A stretch of DNA of 64,000 bases. It comes from Paraburkholderia phenazinium (lineage in GTDB: Bacteria; Pseudomonadota; Gammaproteobacteria; Burkholderiales; Burkholderiaceae). Shown here in pieces: positions 36,968 through 47,221 of this stretch; position 1 is the first letter of the stretch, and each line of letters starts with the position of its first letter. The stretch is from positions 3,782,001 to 3,846,000 of the forward strand of contig NZ_FSRM01000001.1 of assembly GCF_900141745.1 (NCBI RefSeq), read 5' to 3'. The notes below the pieces were generated by a model that made no database searches, was not told where the DNA came from, and was given only the letters and a program-made list of their open reading frames with translations. A program made the position numbers and the translations under genes.

Positions 36968-39052
36968 TTAAACCCAGCCGAACGCGGCCAGTACCATGTC
37001 GATCAGCTTGATGCCGATAAACGGCACGATGATCCCGCCGAGGCCATATATCAGCAGATTGCGGCGCAGCAGGATCGAAGCACCGAGCGGCCGGTACTTC
37101 ACGCCCTTCAGTGCCAGCGGAATCAGCAGCACGATGATCAGCGCGTTAAAAATCACCGCCGACATGATCGCCGAGGCCGGCGTCGCCAGATGCATCACGT
37201 TCAGCGCGTTCAGCGCCGGATACGTCGTAGCGAACGCAGCTGGAATGATGGCGAAGTATTTGGCGACGTCGTTGGCAATCGAGAACGTCGTCAGCGAGCC
37301 GCGCGTCATCAGCATCTGCTTGCCGATTTCGACGATCTCGATCAGCTTGGTCGGGTTCGAATCGAGGTCGACCATGTTGCCGGCTTCCTTCGCCGCCTGC
37401 GTGCCGGTATTCATCGCCACTGCGACGTCGGCTTGCGCCAGCGCCGGGGCGTCGTTGGTACCGTCACCGGTCATCGCCACCAGCTTGCCTTCGGCCTGGT
37501 GCGCGCGGATCGTCGTCAGCTTGGCTTCCGGGGTGGCTTCCGCCAGGAAGTCATCCACGCCTGCTTCGGCTGCAATCGCGGCTGCCGTCAGACGGTTGTC
37601 GCCCGTCACCATGACGGTCTTGATCCCCATCTTGCGCAGCTCGGCGAAACGTTCCTTGATGCCACCCTTGACGATGTCCTTCAGCTCGATCACGCCAAGG
37701 ACGCGTGCACCGTGCTCACCCTTCTCGGCCACCACCAGCGGCGTGCTGCCGCGCCGTGCCACTTCGGCCACCGCGTTGTTCACTTCAGCCGGATAGCGGC
37801 CACCGTTTGCTTCGACGTAGGTCTTGACGGCGTCGGCCGCGCCCTTGCGGATCTCGCGGCCAGGCAGATCCACACCGCTCATCCGCGTTTGCGCGGTGAA
37901 GGCGAGGAAAGTTGCCTGCAACGAAGCCATGTCGCGGGCGCGGATGTTGAAGCGCTGCTTGGCGAGCACGACAATACTGCGGCCTTCCGGCGTTTCGTCA
38001 GACAACGACGAGAGTTGCGCAGCATCGGCAAGCGCTTCTTCGGTCACGCCCGGCGCCGGCACGAAGGCCGAAGCCTGACGGTTACCGAGCGTGATCGTGC
38101 CGGTCTTGTCGAGCAGCAGCACGTCGACGTCACCGGCCGCTTCCACCGCACGGCCCGACGTCGCGATCACGTTGGCCTGCATCATGCGGCTCATACCGGC
38201 CACACCGATGGCGGACAGCAGGCCGCCGATCGTGGTCGGAATCAGACACACCAGCAGTGCCACGAGCGCGGTGACGCTCACCACCTGGCCAGCCTTGGCG
38301 GCTTCGACGGAGAAGATCGAGAACGGCAGCAGCGTCGCGGTAGCGAGCAGCATCACGATCGTCAGCGCGACCAGCAGAATCGTCAGCGCGATTTCGTTCG
38401 GCGTCTTTTGACGCTTCGCGCCTTCGACCATCGCAATCATGCGGTCGAGGAAGGCTTCGCCCGGATTCGCCGTGACGCGCACGACGATCCAGTCGGACAG
38501 CACGCGCGTGCCGCCCGTTACCGACGAAAAGTCGCCGCCCGATTCGCGGATCACCGGTGCGGATTCGCCGGTAATTGCCGACTCGTCCACCGATGCCACA
38601 CCTTCGATCACTTCGCCGTCAGCCGGGATCACGTCGTTGGTTTCCACCAGTACGACGTCGCCCTTGCGCAGATCGGAAGCCGTCATGATGCGGATCGGCG
38701 ACTTCGGATGCGGCTCGTTGAGCTTTTTGGCCATCACGTCTTTCTTCGCACTGCGCAGCGACGCAGCCTGGGCCTTGGAACGGCCTTCAGCGAGCGCTTC
38801 CGCGAAGTTGGCAAAGAGCACCGTGAACCACAGCCACAGCGACACCGCGAGGATGAACCCCGCGGGCGCTTCGGCCTGGCCGCCCAGCGCGGCGATCCAG
38901 AGGATCGTCGTCAGAATGCTGCCGACATACACGCAAAACATCACCGGGTTGCGAAACTGGGTGCGTGGCGTGAGTTTCTTGAATGAGTCCACGATCGCCG
39001 GACGCACTAGCGCCGGATCGAACATGGACCGCGTTGCATTATGTTCAGTCAT
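36968..39052 (-). CDS. kdpB: K+-transporting P-type ATPase subunit B
   Basis: KdpB is the P-type ATPase (class IA) that drives K+ uptake through KdpA. The 694-aa protein has the actuator TGES (161-164), the phosphorylation motif DKTGT with Asp315, and the hinge [11 protein letters not shown]. The membrane motif [14 protein letters not shown] is typical of KdpB. The N-terminus (residues 38-85) holds the first helix pair. It lies 30 bp after kdpA. Confidence 0.98.
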   Translation of the reverse strand: MTEHNATRSMFDPALVRPAIVDSFKKLTPRTQFRNPVMFCVYVGSILTTILWIAALGGQAEAPAGFILAVSLWLWFTVLFANFAEALAEGRSKAQAASLRSAKKDVMAKKLNEPHPKSPIRIMTASDLRKGDVVLVETNDVIPADGEVIEGVASVDESAITGESAPVIRESGGDFSSVTGGTRVLSDWIVVRVTANPGEAFLDRMIAMVEGAKRQKTPNEIALTILLVALTIVMLLATATLLPFSIFSVEAAKAGQVVSVTALVALLVCLIPTTIGGLLSAIGVAGMSRMMQANVIATSGRAVEAAGDVDVLLLDKTGTITLGNRQASAFVPAPGVTEEALADAAQLSSLSDETPEGRSIVVLAKQRFNIRARDMASLQATFLAFTAQTRMSGVDLPGREIRKGAADAVKTYVEANGGRYPAEVNNAVAEVARRGSTPLVVAEKGEHGARVLGVIELKDIVKGGIKERFAELRKMGIKTVMVTGDNRLTAAAIAAEAGVDDFLAEATPEAKLTTIRAHQAEGKLVAMTGDGTNDAPALAQADVAVAMNTGTQAAKEAGNMVDLDSNPTKLIEIVEIGKQMLMTRGSLTTFSIANDVAKYFAIIPAAFATTYPALNALNVMHLATPASAIMSAVIFNALIIVLLIPLALKGVKYRPLGASILLRRNLLIYGLGGIIVPFIGIKLIDMVLAAFGWV

Positions 39053-39082
39053 TGAAGCCTCGTTTTTTCCTGGTTGCCCGGA

Positions 39083-40888
39083 TCAATGGCCGGCGATCAT
39101 CAACAGATGTTCGACGCCTGGGCCAAGAGCGAGCGCAGGCACGTACGTCAGTGCGCCGACGAGCAGCACGGTGCCAAGCAGCAGCACCACAAACAGCGGA
39201 CCATGCGTAGGCAGCGTGCCGCCGGTGACAGCCAGGCGTTTCTTGGCTGCCAGCGAGCCGGCAATCGCCAGCACCGGCACGATCGTGCCGAAGCGGCCAA
39301 ACCACATCGCGATCGCCGTCAGCCAGTTGTAGAACGGCGTATTCACCGACAGTCCCGCGAACGCGCTACCGTTGTTGTTTGCAGCCGAGCTGAACGCGTA
39401 GAGAATTTCCGAGAAGCCGTGCGGACCGGGGTTGGCGATACCGGCCTTGCCCGCATCGCTCAGCACTGCGATCGAGGTCCCCACGAGCACCAGCAGCGGC
39501 GTGAGCAGCACGACGATCGACACCATCTTCATCTCATACGCTTCAATCTTCTTGCCGACATATTCAGGCGTACGACCGATCATCAGGCCTGCGACGAACA
39601 CGGCGAGCAGCGCGAACACGAGCATCCCGTACATACCGGAGCCCACACCGCCGAAGATCACTTCGCCCAACTGGATCAGCAACATCGGGTAGAGGCCACC
39701 GAGCGGGGTCAGCGAGTCATGCGTGTTGTCGACTGCACCGCACGACGCCGCCGTCGTGGCGACCGTAAAGATGCCCGACTGCGCGATGCCGAAGCGCGTT
39801 TCCTTGCCTTCCATGTTGCCGCCCGACTGCAGCGCATTGGCGGACTGATCGACATTCAGTGCGGTAAAGGCCGGGTTGCCTGCCTGCTCGGCGCTGATTT
39901 CACCCACCACACAGGCGGTGAAGGCAATCGTCATCACGGCAAGTACGGCGATACCCTGCCTGCGGTCCGCGATCATCCGTCCGAACACCAGAGCCAGCGC
40001 CGCGGGAATGATAAGGATCGCGACGATCTGCAGGAAGTTGCTGAACGGCGTCGGATTTTCATACGGATGCGCCGAGTTCGCGTTGAAGAAGCCGCCACCG
40101 TTGGTGCCGAGCATCTTGATCGCTTCCTGCGATGCCACCGGGCCCATCGCGATAGTCTGCGTCGTCAGCTTGGTGTCGACCGTCACCGCATTGCCCTTCG
40201 CATCCTTCACCGGGTTACCTTGTGCGTCGAGCTTCGGCGCGGCATAGGTAGTGGTCTGCAGGGTCGGCACGTCCTGATATGCCTTGAAGTTCTGGATCAC
40301 GCCCTGGCTCATCAGCAACGCGGCGATGATGGCCGCCATCGGCATAAGCACGTACAGCGTTGCCCGTGTGATGTCGACCCAGAAGTTACCGATGGTCTGC
40401 GCCGTGTGCCGGGCAAAGCCACGAATCAGCGCGATCACCACGGCGATGGCTGTGGCTGCGGACAGGAAGTTCTGCACCGTGAAGCCAAGCATCTGCGTCA
40501 GATAGCCGGTGGTCTGCTCAGGCGTGTAATCCTGCCAGTTGGTGTTGGTGACGAAGCTGACAGCCGTATTGAAGGCGCTGTCGACCGACATCGGACCGAA
40601 CTGCTGCGGGTTGCCTGGGAGCCAGCCCTGCACGCGCAATATCAGGTACAGGAATAGCGTGCCGAGCGCATTCAACGCGATGGTGGCGATCGCATAATGC
40701 TTCCAGCTCATCTCGGCCGACGAATCGACGCCGGCGATGCGATACAGCACGCGCTCGAGCGGACCGCCGAAGCGGACCACGCGGGAGGTGCCATCCATCA
40801 CGCGCGTGATATAGCGCGAGACCGGTACGGCGAGTGCAAGCAGCACGACCAGATAAATGACCGTTTGAAGGACATTGTTCGAGTTCAT
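39083..40888 (-). CDS. kdpA: K+-transporting ATPase subunit A (channel-like)
   Basis: KdpA is the 601-aa channel-like subunit with four selectivity loops related to K+ channels. Pore-loop segments such as TNTNWQDYTPEQTTGYL, LGTNGGGFFNANSAHPYENP, TTAASCGAVDNTHDSLTPLGG and SSAANNNGSAFAGL are all visible. Ten or so transmembrane helices surround them. Its ATG overlaps the kdpF stop (ATGA), so translation is coupled. Confidence 0.98.
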   Translation of the reverse strand: MNSNNVLQTVIYLVVLLALAVPVSRYITRVMDGTSRVVRFGGPLERVLYRIAGVDSSAEMSWKHYAIATIALNALGTLFLYLILRVQGWLPGNPQQFGPMSVDSAFNTAVSFVTNTNWQDYTPEQTTGYLTQMLGFTVQNFLSAATAIAVVIALIRGFARHTAQTIGNFWVDITRATLYVLMPMAAIIAALLMSQGVIQNFKAYQDVPTLQTTTYAAPKLDAQGNPVKDAKGNAVTVDTKLTTQTIAMGPVASQEAIKMLGTNGGGFFNANSAHPYENPTPFSNFLQIVAILIIPAALALVFGRMIADRRQGIAVLAVMTIAFTACVVGEISAEQAGNPAFTALNVDQSANALQSGGNMEGKETRFGIAQSGIFTVATTAASCGAVDNTHDSLTPLGGLYPMLLIQLGEVIFGGVGSGMYGMLVFALLAVFVAGLMIGRTPEYVGKKIEAYEMKMVSIVVLLTPLLVLVGTSIAVLSDAGKAGIANPGPHGFSEILYAFSSAANNNGSAFAGLSVNTPFYNWLTAIAMWFGRFGTIVPVLAIAGSLAAKKRLAVTGGTLPTHGPLFVVLLLGTVLLVGALTYVPALALGPGVEHLLMIAGH

Positions 40889-40977
40889 TCAATGTCCTCC
40901 GCGCGCAGCAGCGCATAGACCAGGTATATGAAAAGCAGCGCAGTGGCAGCGCCCGATAACCACAGAATCCAGGTCAT
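40885..40977 (-). CDS. kdpF: K+-transporting ATPase subunit F
   Basis: KdpF is the tiny hydrophobic peptide that stabilises the KdpFABC complex. This frame of 30 aa reads MTWILWLSGAATALLFIYLV then a short charged tail, a single transmembrane helix of the expected size. GGGAG lies 8 nt before the ATG. The stop overlaps the kdpA start, and its own start overlaps the stop of a further small ORF. Confidence 0.92.
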   Translation of the reverse strand: MTWILWLSGAATALLFIYLVYALLRAEDIE

Positions 40978-41087
40978 GAGCGTGCTCCCTGGCCACGCCG
41001 GAACTGCATCAACTTCTCGCAGCCGGCAATCAAAGCAAAGGTCAGCGCTGCAAATAGCACCATCCCCCCGACATACAGCACATCCAT
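40974..41087 (-). CDS. Small membrane protein at the head of the kdp operon (37 aa)
   Basis: A 37-codon frame starts 7 nt after GGAG and encodes MDVLYVGGMVLFAALTFALI followed by a Cys-Glu-Lys turn and a basic tail: one transmembrane helix with a positive cytoplasmic end. Its TGA overlaps the kdpF ATG (ATGA), exactly as kdpF overlaps kdpA. Conserved-looking hydrophobicity, good ribosome-binding site and coupling argue that it is a real gene. Related small ORFs stand before kdpF in some other proteobacteria. Its function is unknown; an accessory Kdp subunit is plausible. Confidence 0.78.
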   Translation of the reverse strand: MDVLYVGGMVLFAALTFALIAGCEKLMQFRRGQGARS

Positions 41088-41149
41088 TTGTGTTCTCCAG
41101 TAGCGGACTTTGGATGGGTAGAACGTTATGCCGATCGGCGTAAAGTCCT

Positions 41150-41155
41150 GGTCAA
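41150..41155 (-). promoter_or_regulatory. -35 element of the predicted kdp promoter
   Basis: TTGACC on the minus strand, 16 bp downstream of the KdpE-like site. The -10 is poor (GCATAA or CATAAC at 18-19 bp), as expected for an activator-dependent promoter. Confidence 0.4.
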
Positions 41156-41170
41156 AGATGGCAGGGGCGA

Positions 41171-41187
41171 TGTAAAAAATGTGTAAA
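41171..41187 (-). promoter_or_regulatory. Predicted KdpE operator
   Basis: TTTACACATTTTTTACA on the minus strand closely matches the T-rich direct-repeat site bound by KdpE upstream of E. coli kdpFABC (TTTATA-N5-TTTACA). It lies just upstream of the -35 and about 85 bp before the first small ORF. Confidence 0.7.
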
Positions 41188-41188
41188 C

Positions 41189-41222
41189 GAAAAAGGCCGT
41201 TCCGGTGTGGCTGGAACGGCCT
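41189..41222 (-). terminator. Intrinsic terminator after the quinone reductase gene
   Basis: AGGCCGTTCC and GGAACGGCCT form a perfect 10-bp stem with a 9-nt loop, then TTTT on the minus strand. It ends transcription from the upstream quinone reductase gene immediately before the kdp control region. Confidence 0.88.
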
Positions 41223-41330
41223 GGCGCGCGTGGGGGCTGGCTTTTACGGCGGAGAGACCATGCTCGTGCGGAGCGTGGTGCGGCGCGGAATTTTTATGGC
41301 GCCGCTATTACACCTTGATGCGGACTGCGG

Positions 41331-42305
41331 CTACGGCAGCAGCACCGTCGAACCGGTGGTGCGGCGGCTTTCCAGTTCGGTGTGCGCCTTCCCGACTTCG
41401 GACAGCGGATAGCGCTGGTTGATGCTGGTCTTGACCTTGCCCGACACCAATACGTCGAACAGCTCCGCCGACATCGCCTCGTAATCGCTCCGCTTACCGA
41501 TGTACGTAAACAGGGTTGGCCGGGTGAAGAAGAGCGACCCGCGTCCGGCGAACTCGGAGGAATCGATCGGCGGCAGCGGACCCGACGCATTGCCGAAGCT
41601 CACGAACAGGCCGAGTGGTGCGAGGCAGTCGAGCGAGGCGGTAAACGTGTCCTTGCCGATCGAGTCGTAGACAACCGGCACGCCCGCGCCGTTGGTGATC
41701 TCGCGCACGCGCTTGGTGAAGTTCTCGCGCGTGTAGACGATGGGGTGGTCGCAGCCATGCGCTTTAGCGATCTCCGCCTTTTCGTCCGAGCCGACCGTGC
41801 CGATCACCGTCGCGCCCAGCGCCTTTGCCCATTGGCACGCCAGCAGGCCGACGCCGCCAGCAGCCGCCTGGATCAGGATCGTGTCACCTGCCTTAACCGG
41901 ATAGGTCCGCCGCAACAGATACTGCGCGGTCAAGCCCTGCAGCATCACCGAGGCGGCCTGCTCGTAGCTCAGCGCATCCGGCAGCTTGACGACCTGAACC
42001 GCGGGCAACACGCGCTCCTGGGCATAGGCGCCCGGCGGACGCGCCACATACGCGACCCGGTCGCCGGTCTTCAGACCCGTCACACCGGCGCCCACCGCCG
42101 TGATCTCGCCGGCCGCTTCCATGCCGAGACCGCCCGGCAGCGGCAAGGGGTACAAACCGGTACGGAAATAGACGTCGATATAGTTCAGGCCGACCGCATG
42201 CTGCCTGATGCGGATCTCGCCATTACCCGGTTCCCCTACCTCGACATCGACCCACTTCATCACCTCGGGGCCGCCTGTCTTATCGAAACGAATTGCCTTG
42301 ACCAT
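41331..42305 (-). CDS. qorA: NADPH:quinone reductase, zeta-crystallin type
   Basis: A 324-aa zinc-independent MDR enzyme that reduces quinones with NADPH. The N-terminal domain shows AVGLNYIDVYFRTGLYPLPLPGGLGMEAAG, hallmark of the E. coli QOR group. The Rossmann segment is [21 protein letters not shown]. The motif VVYDSIGKDTF is also conserved in QOR. It stands alone between mgsA and kdp with its own terminator. It is not closely similar to the PIG3-type enzyme at 6392-7402. Confidence 0.92.
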   Translation of the reverse strand: MVKAIRFDKTGGPEVMKWVDVEVGEPGNGEIRIRQHAVGLNYIDVYFRTGLYPLPLPGGLGMEAAGEITAVGAGVTGLKTGDRVAYVARPPGAYAQERVLPAVQVVKLPDALSYEQAASVMLQGLTAQYLLRRTYPVKAGDTILIQAAAGGVGLLACQWAKALGATVIGTVGSDEKAEIAKAHGCDHPIVYTRENFTKRVREITNGAGVPVVYDSIGKDTFTASLDCLAPLGLFVSFGNASGPLPPIDSSEFAGRGSLFFTRPTLFTYIGKRSDYEAMSAELFDVLVSGKVKTSINQRYPLSEVGKAHTELESRRTTGSTVLLP

Positions 42306-42361
42306 GATGTTTCCTGTCGACGTACAAGTTATCTGCGATGAGTGAATTCGAGGTGCGAATC

Positions 42362-42751
42362 TCAGACCTTCTCCGCGAGCCGCAAGGTCAGAACGTCAAG
42401 AATCATCCGCGCCGTCGAAATGTTGGTCGCACACGGCACGTTGTGGACGTCGCAGGCACGCACCAGCGCGTTGATATCCGGTTCGTGAGGCTGCGGCGTC
42501 ATCGGATCGCGCAGGAAGATCACCATATCGACGCGACCTTCGGCGAGTTGCGCACCGATCTGCAGATCGCCGCCGTGCGGGCCGGACAGCATTCGCTCGA
42601 CGTTCAGCCCATGCGTGTCCGCGATTCGCGAGCCGGTCGTGCCCGTTGCAACAATGTCGCAACGCCGTAGCGTGTCGACGTATTCGCCGGCAAGCTGGAC
42701 GATGGCGTCCTTTTTGTGGTCGTGCGCAATCAGCGCGATGCGGGTCGTCAT
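42362..42751 (-). CDS. mgsA: Methylglyoxal synthase
   Basis: MgsA converts dihydroxyacetone phosphate to methylglyoxal and phosphate, a bypass that relieves sugar-phosphate stress. The 129-aa protein has [10 protein letters not shown] at the N-terminus, the phosphate-binding GTTGSRI, the [12 protein letters not shown] loop and the catalytic Asp in [14 protein letters not shown]. It is shorter than the E. coli enzyme at both ends, but the catalytic core is complete. It lies 75 bp downstream of the SDR gene. Confidence 0.95.
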   Translation of the reverse strand: MTTRIALIAHDHKKDAIVQLAGEYVDTLRRCDIVATGTTGSRIADTHGLNVERMLSGPHGGDLQIGAQLAEGRVDMVIFLRDPMTPQPHEPDINALVRACDVHNVPCATNISTARMILDVLTLRLAEKV

Positions 42752-42826
42752 GAGGGACTCAATCTCCAGATCCAGATGTGTTGTTGTGGTTGTGATTTCG
42801 GGGTGTGGCGCTGAAACAGCGACCGC

Positions 42827-43606
42827 TCAGAAGGTGCCCGGATAGGCGCCTCCATCCAGCAGCCAGTTCTGCCCGGTGATGTAGCCGGCATGCACGCTGC
42901 ACAGAAACGCGCAGGCGCGGCCGAATTCATCGCGATTGCCGAAACGGCCCGCCGGAATCGACGCCATGCGCTGCTTACGTGTTTCTTCGACGGACAGGTG
43001 TTGTGCCTTCGCCTGAGCGTTGATGGTCGTGGCAATGCGGTCGGTGTCGAACAGTCCCGGCAGGAGGTTGTTGACCGTCACGCCGTCGCGCGCCACCTTG
43101 CGCGCGAGGCCGGCGACGAAACCGGTCAGACCCGAGCGGGCGCCGTTCGAGAGGCCCAGCACGTCGATCGGCGCCTTCACCGCCGAACTCGTGATGTTGA
43201 CGATCCGGCCGAAGCCGCGCGCGATCATCGGATCGATGGTAGCGCGGATCAGTTCGATCGGCGTCAGCATGTTCGATTCGAGCGCGCGGATCCAGTCGTC
43301 GTGCGTGAAGTTACGGAAGTCGCCGGGCGGCGGCCCACCTGCGTTGTTCACGAGGATGTCCGGCTCCGGACAGGCGGCGAGCGCAGCCGCGTGCCCTTCC
43401 GGCGTGGTGATGTCGCACGCCACGGTCTTGACCTTGACGCCGGTTTTGGCGCGGATTTCGGCGGCGGTGGCCTCGAGCGTCTCCGCCGTGCGGGCGACGA
43501 TCACCAGATTCACGCCCTCGGCGGCCAGCGCTTCCGCGCAGCCGCGGCCGAGCCCCTTGCTTGCCGCGCAGACCAGCGCGGTGCGTCCTGCGATTCCCAT
43601 GTCCAT
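42827..43606 (-). CDS. SDR-family protein with altered catalytic motif
   Basis: A 259-aa SDR fold with a cofactor loop variant (CAASKGLGRGCA instead of TGxxxGxG) and NNAGGPPPGDF. The Ser region NITSSAV is kept. Aligning to GLTGFVAGLARKVA places the segment LGLSN where YxxxK is expected, so both catalytic Tyr and Lys seem replaced. Such 3-oxoacyl-ACP-reductase-like proteins exist as a subgroup. The C-terminus (ITGQNWLLDGGAYPGTF) is normal. It may be a non-canonical oxidoreductase or a binding protein. Confidence 0.85.
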   Translation of the reverse strand: MDMGIAGRTALVCAASKGLGRGCAEALAAEGVNLVIVARTAETLEATAAEIRAKTGVKVKTVACDITTPEGHAAALAACPEPDILVNNAGGPPPGDFRNFTHDDWIRALESNMLTPIELIRATIDPMIARGFGRIVNITSSAVKAPIDVLGLSNGARSGLTGFVAGLARKVARDGVTVNNLLPGLFDTDRIATTINAQAKAQHLSVEETRKQRMASIPAGRFGNRDEFGRACAFLCSVHAGYITGQNWLLDGGAYPGTF

Positions 43607-43875
43607 CTGCCCATCCTCCTCTATCTCTTCCTGATCCTATGACGGCGCGGCGGAGCCTCAGAAAGGGCAACGCCACGACTGCCGCTTGCGCCCGAGCGGA
43701 CGGTTTCCCCCGATTCTAGAAGAAACGGTGCCTGACTGCCGGTGGCCCCCGCAATCTCCGGTATCTTCGGACAGCAGTTTCGGTAAACTTGCAGCGCGTG
43801 GCGAGCCCGCCTGCCGGTTTTGCCGGTTAAACGGGCCGCCGACCGATTCCTCTTGCCGCCGCTAGCGCTCCCGCC

Positions 43876-44526
43876 ATGACACAGGACAGCCGTTTCCCCA
43901 ATCTTTTCATCCTCGATCACCCGCTGATCCAGCACAAGCTGTCGCATATGCGCGACCGGGACACCTCGACGCGCACCTTCCGCGAGTTGCTGCGCGAGAT
44001 CACGCTGCTGATGGGCTATGAGATCACCCGCAACCTGCCTATGACCACGCGACGCGTCACCACCCCGCTGCTCGAGATCGATGCACCGGTGATCGCTGGC
44101 AAGAAACTGGCGATCGTGCCGGTGCTGCGGGCCGGCGTCGGCATGTCCGACGGCCTGCTGGAGCTGATTCCGTCGGCCCGCGTCGGCCATATCGGCGTGT
44201 ACCGGGCGGACGACCACCGGCCGGTCGAGTATCTGGTGCGGCTGCCGGATCTGGAAGACCGGATTTTCATCCTGTGCGATCCGATGGTGGCGACCGGCTA
44301 CTCGGCGGTGCATGCCGTGGATGTGCTCAAGCGCCGTGGCGTGCCGGGCGAAAACATCATGTTCCTCGCGCTGGTGGCCGCGCCGGAAGGCGTGCAGGTG
44401 TTCCAGGACGCGCACGCGGACGTGAAACTTTACGTAGCGTCGCTCGATTCGCATCTGAACGAACACGCGTATATCGTGCCGGGGCTGGGCGATGCGGGTG
44501 ACCGGCTGTTTGGGACGAAGAACTGA
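43876..44526 (+). CDS. upp: Uracil phosphoribosyltransferase
   Basis: Upp salvages uracil to UMP with PRPP. The 216-aa protein has the N-terminal [36 protein letters not shown], the PRPP loop [19 protein letters not shown] and a C-terminal uracil-binding segment ([18 protein letters not shown]). All are standard. The gap upstream is divergent from the SDR gene (269 bp) and has no clear promoter. A 7-bp GC hairpin follows the gene. Confidence 0.97.
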   Translation: MTQDSRFPNLFILDHPLIQHKLSHMRDRDTSTRTFRELLREITLLMGYEITRNLPMTTRRVTTPLLEIDAPVIAGKKLAIVPVLRAGVGMSDGLLELIPSARVGHIGVYRADDHRPVEYLVRLPDLEDRIFILCDPMVATGYSAVHAVDVLKRRGVPGENIMFLALVAAPEGVQVFQDAHADVKLYVASLDSHLNEHAYIVPGLGDAGDRLFGTKN

Positions 44527-44542
44527 GTTTGAAAGAGTCGCA

Positions 44543-44563
44543 GCGGCGCTAAATTGGCGCCGC
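44543..44563 (+). terminator. GC-rich stem-loop after upp
   Basis: GCGGCGC and GCGCCGC pair around a TAAATTG loop, 16 bp past the upp stop. No T-run follows, so a classical intrinsic terminator is doubtful. Confidence 0.35.
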
Positions 44564-44877
44564 AACCCCAACAGGCACGCTCTTTCGCGTCGCCACCCCT
44601 CTGCCGCACCCCCGCGGCATGATAAAATTCGCATCCGCTCATCAAGCGGCTCAACTTGCACAATCGCCCGGCGCATCACGCCTTTGCGGGGTCCGCGGGA
44701 CCCAGTTCAGACCGGTCCGGTCCGATTGCCGGGCGCTTCAGGTTCAAGATGAAATGGGTCGGACATCGCGGTCCGGCAGCGCGGTTTGACATCGAGGCGC
44801 GCCTTCCCAAGCGCCCGACATCGCAACGACAATTGCACTATGCGTGCGCCCCGCAGGCGCGCGCGACGGAGAAAGGT
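44564..44877 (+). other. Gap between upp and yebC
   Basis: Most of this stretch is featureless. The one promoter-like sequence is TGA-TAAAAT at 44620-44628, an extended -10 that would give yebC a leader of about 240 nt. An open frame through the leader to 44656 shows no similarity to the YebC N-terminus. Confidence 0.4.
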
Positions 44878-45606
44878 ATGGCGGGTCATTCGAAATGGGC
44901 CAACATCAAGCATAAAAAAGCAGCGACCGATGCCAAGCGCGGCAAGATCTGGACGCGGCTCATCAAGGAAATTCAAGTCGCTGCCCGCATGGGCGGAGGC
45001 GAAATCGACACGAACCCGCGTCTGCGGCTCGCCGTCGAAAAGGCGTATGACGCCAACATGCCGAAAGACAACGTCAATCGCGCCATCCAGCGTGGCGTTG
45101 GCGGCGTCGACGGCGCAAGCTACGAAGAAATCCGCTACGAAGGCTACGGCATCGGCGGCGCGGCAGTGATCGTCGACACCATGACGGACAACCGCATCCG
45201 CACCGTCGCGGAAGTGCGTCACGCGTTCTCCAAGAACGGCGGCAATATGGGCACGGACGGCTCGGTGGCGTTCATGTTCGATCACGTCGGCCAGTTCCTG
45301 TTCGCGCCGGGCACGCCCGAAGACAAGCTGATGGAAGCAGCCCTTGAAGCCGGCGCCGACGACGTGGTGACGAACGAGGACGGCAGTATCGAAGTGCTGT
45401 GCCCGCCGAACGATTTCCCGAAGGTGAAGACTGCGCTCGAAGCCGCCGGCTTCAAGGCGGAACTGGCTGAGGTGACGATGAAACCTCAGACGGAAGTGGA
45501 GTTCACCGGCGACGACGCGGTGAAGATGCAAAAGCTGCTCGACGCACTCGAAAATCTGGACGACGTGCAGGAAGTCTATACAAACGCTGCCATCGCCGGC
45601 GAATGA
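44878..45606 (+). CDS. yebC: YebC/PmpR-family protein (TACO1-like)
   Basis: A 242-aa protein of the YebC/PmpR family, long annotated as a transcriptional regulator and also linked to translation of difficult motifs. The N-terminus [27 protein letters not shown] is nearly invariant, followed by [20 protein letters not shown] and [21 protein letters not shown] 44878 is set by GGAGAAAGGT directly upstream and by the family N-terminus. A GC-rich inverted repeat without T-run follows the stop. Confidence 0.96.
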   Translation: MAGHSKWANIKHKKAATDAKRGKIWTRLIKEIQVAARMGGGEIDTNPRLRLAVEKAYDANMPKDNVNRAIQRGVGGVDGASYEEIRYEGYGIGGAAVIVDTMTDNRIRTVAEVRHAFSKNGGNMGTDGSVAFMFDHVGQFLFAPGTPEDKLMEAALEAGADDVVTNEDGSIEVLCPPNDFPKVKTALEAAGFKAELAEVTMKPQTEVEFTGDDAVKMQKLLDALENLDDVQEVYTNAAIAGE

Positions 45607-45882
45607 GCGCCGCGCGGGCGCGCCATGCGTGGCGCCCGCAGGCTGTCGCGGCGCGTAGCACGCGTCTTGCATGAAGTCCTTTGCCGGTGCTGTCGGTCGC
45701 TGAGTCCCGCTGTCTGCCGTCTTTGCTTTGCCAACGTTTTTTGCAAACCAGCTGCACGTCAGGCGTCTTTTTGTGCCGGCGTCACAGGTTAGCCGTTCGC
45801 CTTGTGCGAACCTTGTGGTTATTCACGGTCGGCGCCGCCAATGCGCCGGTCGTTCATGGTTTTTAAGTCTTCGGGGAATCAC

Positions 45883-47160
45883 ATGAAGTTACTCGTCGTC
45901 GGGTCCGGCGGTCGCGAACATGCGCTCGCATGGAAGCTCGCGCAATCGCCGCGAGTCCAGCTCGTCTACGTGGCACCTGGCAACGGCGGCACCGCCCAGG
46001 ACGAGCGTCTGCGCAACGTCGACATCACCGAGCCGGCTGCGCTCGCCGATTTCGTCGAGAAGGAACAGATCGCCTTCACGCTGGTGGGGCCGGAAGGGCC
46101 GCTCGCAGCGGGCATCGTCAATCTGTTCCGCTCGCGCGGCCTGAAGATTTTCGGGCCCACGAAGGAAGCTGCGCAGCTCGAAAGCTCGAAAGACTTCGCC
46201 AAGGCGTTCATGAAGCGTCATGCGATCCCGACGGCCGAATACGAAACCTTCGCAGATGTCGCTGCCGCCCACGCCTACCTCGACACCAAGGGTGCGCCGA
46301 TCGTCATCAAGGCCGACGGCCTCGCCGCCGGCAAGGGCGTGGTGGTCGCGCTGACGCTCGAAGAAGCGCACGCCGCGGTCGACATGATGCTGTCGGACAA
46401 CAAGCTTGGCGATGCCGGCGCACGCGTCGTGATCGAAGAATTCCTCGCTGGCGAAGAGGCGAGTTTCATCGTGATGGTGGACGGCAAGCATGTGCTGCCG
46501 CTCGCCTCGAGCCAGGACCACAAGCGGCTGCTCGACGGCGATCAGGGCCCGAATACGGGCGGCATGGGCGCCTATTCGCCCGCGCCGATCGTCACGCCGC
46601 AACTGCATGCCCGCGTGATGCGCGAAATCATTCTGCCGACCGTGCAGGGCATGGAGAAGGAAGGCATCCGCTTCACCGGTTTCCTGTATGCGGGCCTGAT
46701 GATCGACGCCCACGGCAACCCGAAGACGCTCGAATTCAACTGCCGCATGGGCGACCCCGAAACACAGCCGATCATGGCGCGTCTGAAGGGCGACTACTCG
46801 AAGGTGGTGGAGCAGGCGATCGCCGGCACGCTCGACACGGTCGAACTGGAATGGGATCGCCGCACCGCGCTCGGCGTGGTGTTGGCTGCGCACAACTATC
46901 CGGACAGCCCGCGCAAGGGCGACCGGATCAGCGATATTCCGGCCGAGACCGACGATTCGGTAACGTTCCACGCCGGCACCACGCTGGCCGACGGCAAGCT
47001 GACCACCTCGGGCGGCCGGGTGCTGTGCGTGGTGGGGCTGGCGGATTCGGTGCGCAGCGCGCAATCTGTGGCCTACGAGACGATCAACCAGATTTCGTTC
47101 GACGGCATGCAATATCGTCACGACATCGGCTATCGTGCGCTGAACCGCAAACATAGCTGA
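45883..47160 (+). CDS. purD: Phosphoribosylamine--glycine ligase
   Basis: PurD makes glycinamide ribonucleotide in step two of purine synthesis. It is an ATP-grasp enzyme of 425 aa. The N-terminal domain starts [20 protein letters not shown]. The ATP-grasp core shows [31 protein letters not shown] and the metal site [16 protein letters not shown] 45883 is preceded by GGGGAA. A long frame overlaps the same stretch in another phase but has no family support. It is followed at 61 bp by hemF. Confidence 0.97.
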   Translation: MKLLVVGSGGREHALAWKLAQSPRVQLVYVAPGNGGTAQDERLRNVDITEPAALADFVEKEQIAFTLVGPEGPLAAGIVNLFRSRGLKIFGPTKEAAQLESSKDFAKAFMKRHAIPTAEYETFADVAAAHAYLDTKGAPIVIKADGLAAGKGVVVALTLEEAHAAVDMMLSDNKLGDAGARVVIEEFLAGEEASFIVMVDGKHVLPLASSQDHKRLLDGDQGPNTGGMGAYSPAPIVTPQLHARVMREIILPTVQGMEKEGIRFTGFLYAGLMIDAHGNPKTLEFNCRMGDPETQPIMARLKGDYSKVVEQAIAGTLDTVELEWDRRTALGVVLAAHNYPDSPRKGDRISDIPAETDDSVTFHAGTTLADGKLTTSGGRVLCVVGLADSVRSAQSVAYETINQISFDGMQYRHDIGYRALNRKHS

Positions 47161-47221
47161 GCCACAGCGCAACCCGACGAACCCGCGGCGCGCCCTGCGC
47201 GCCGCCCCAGCACCTGCATTC

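Noticed and set aside
45612..45645. GC-rich hairpin after yebC as a terminator
   Set aside because: It lacks a T-run and its stem is interrupted.
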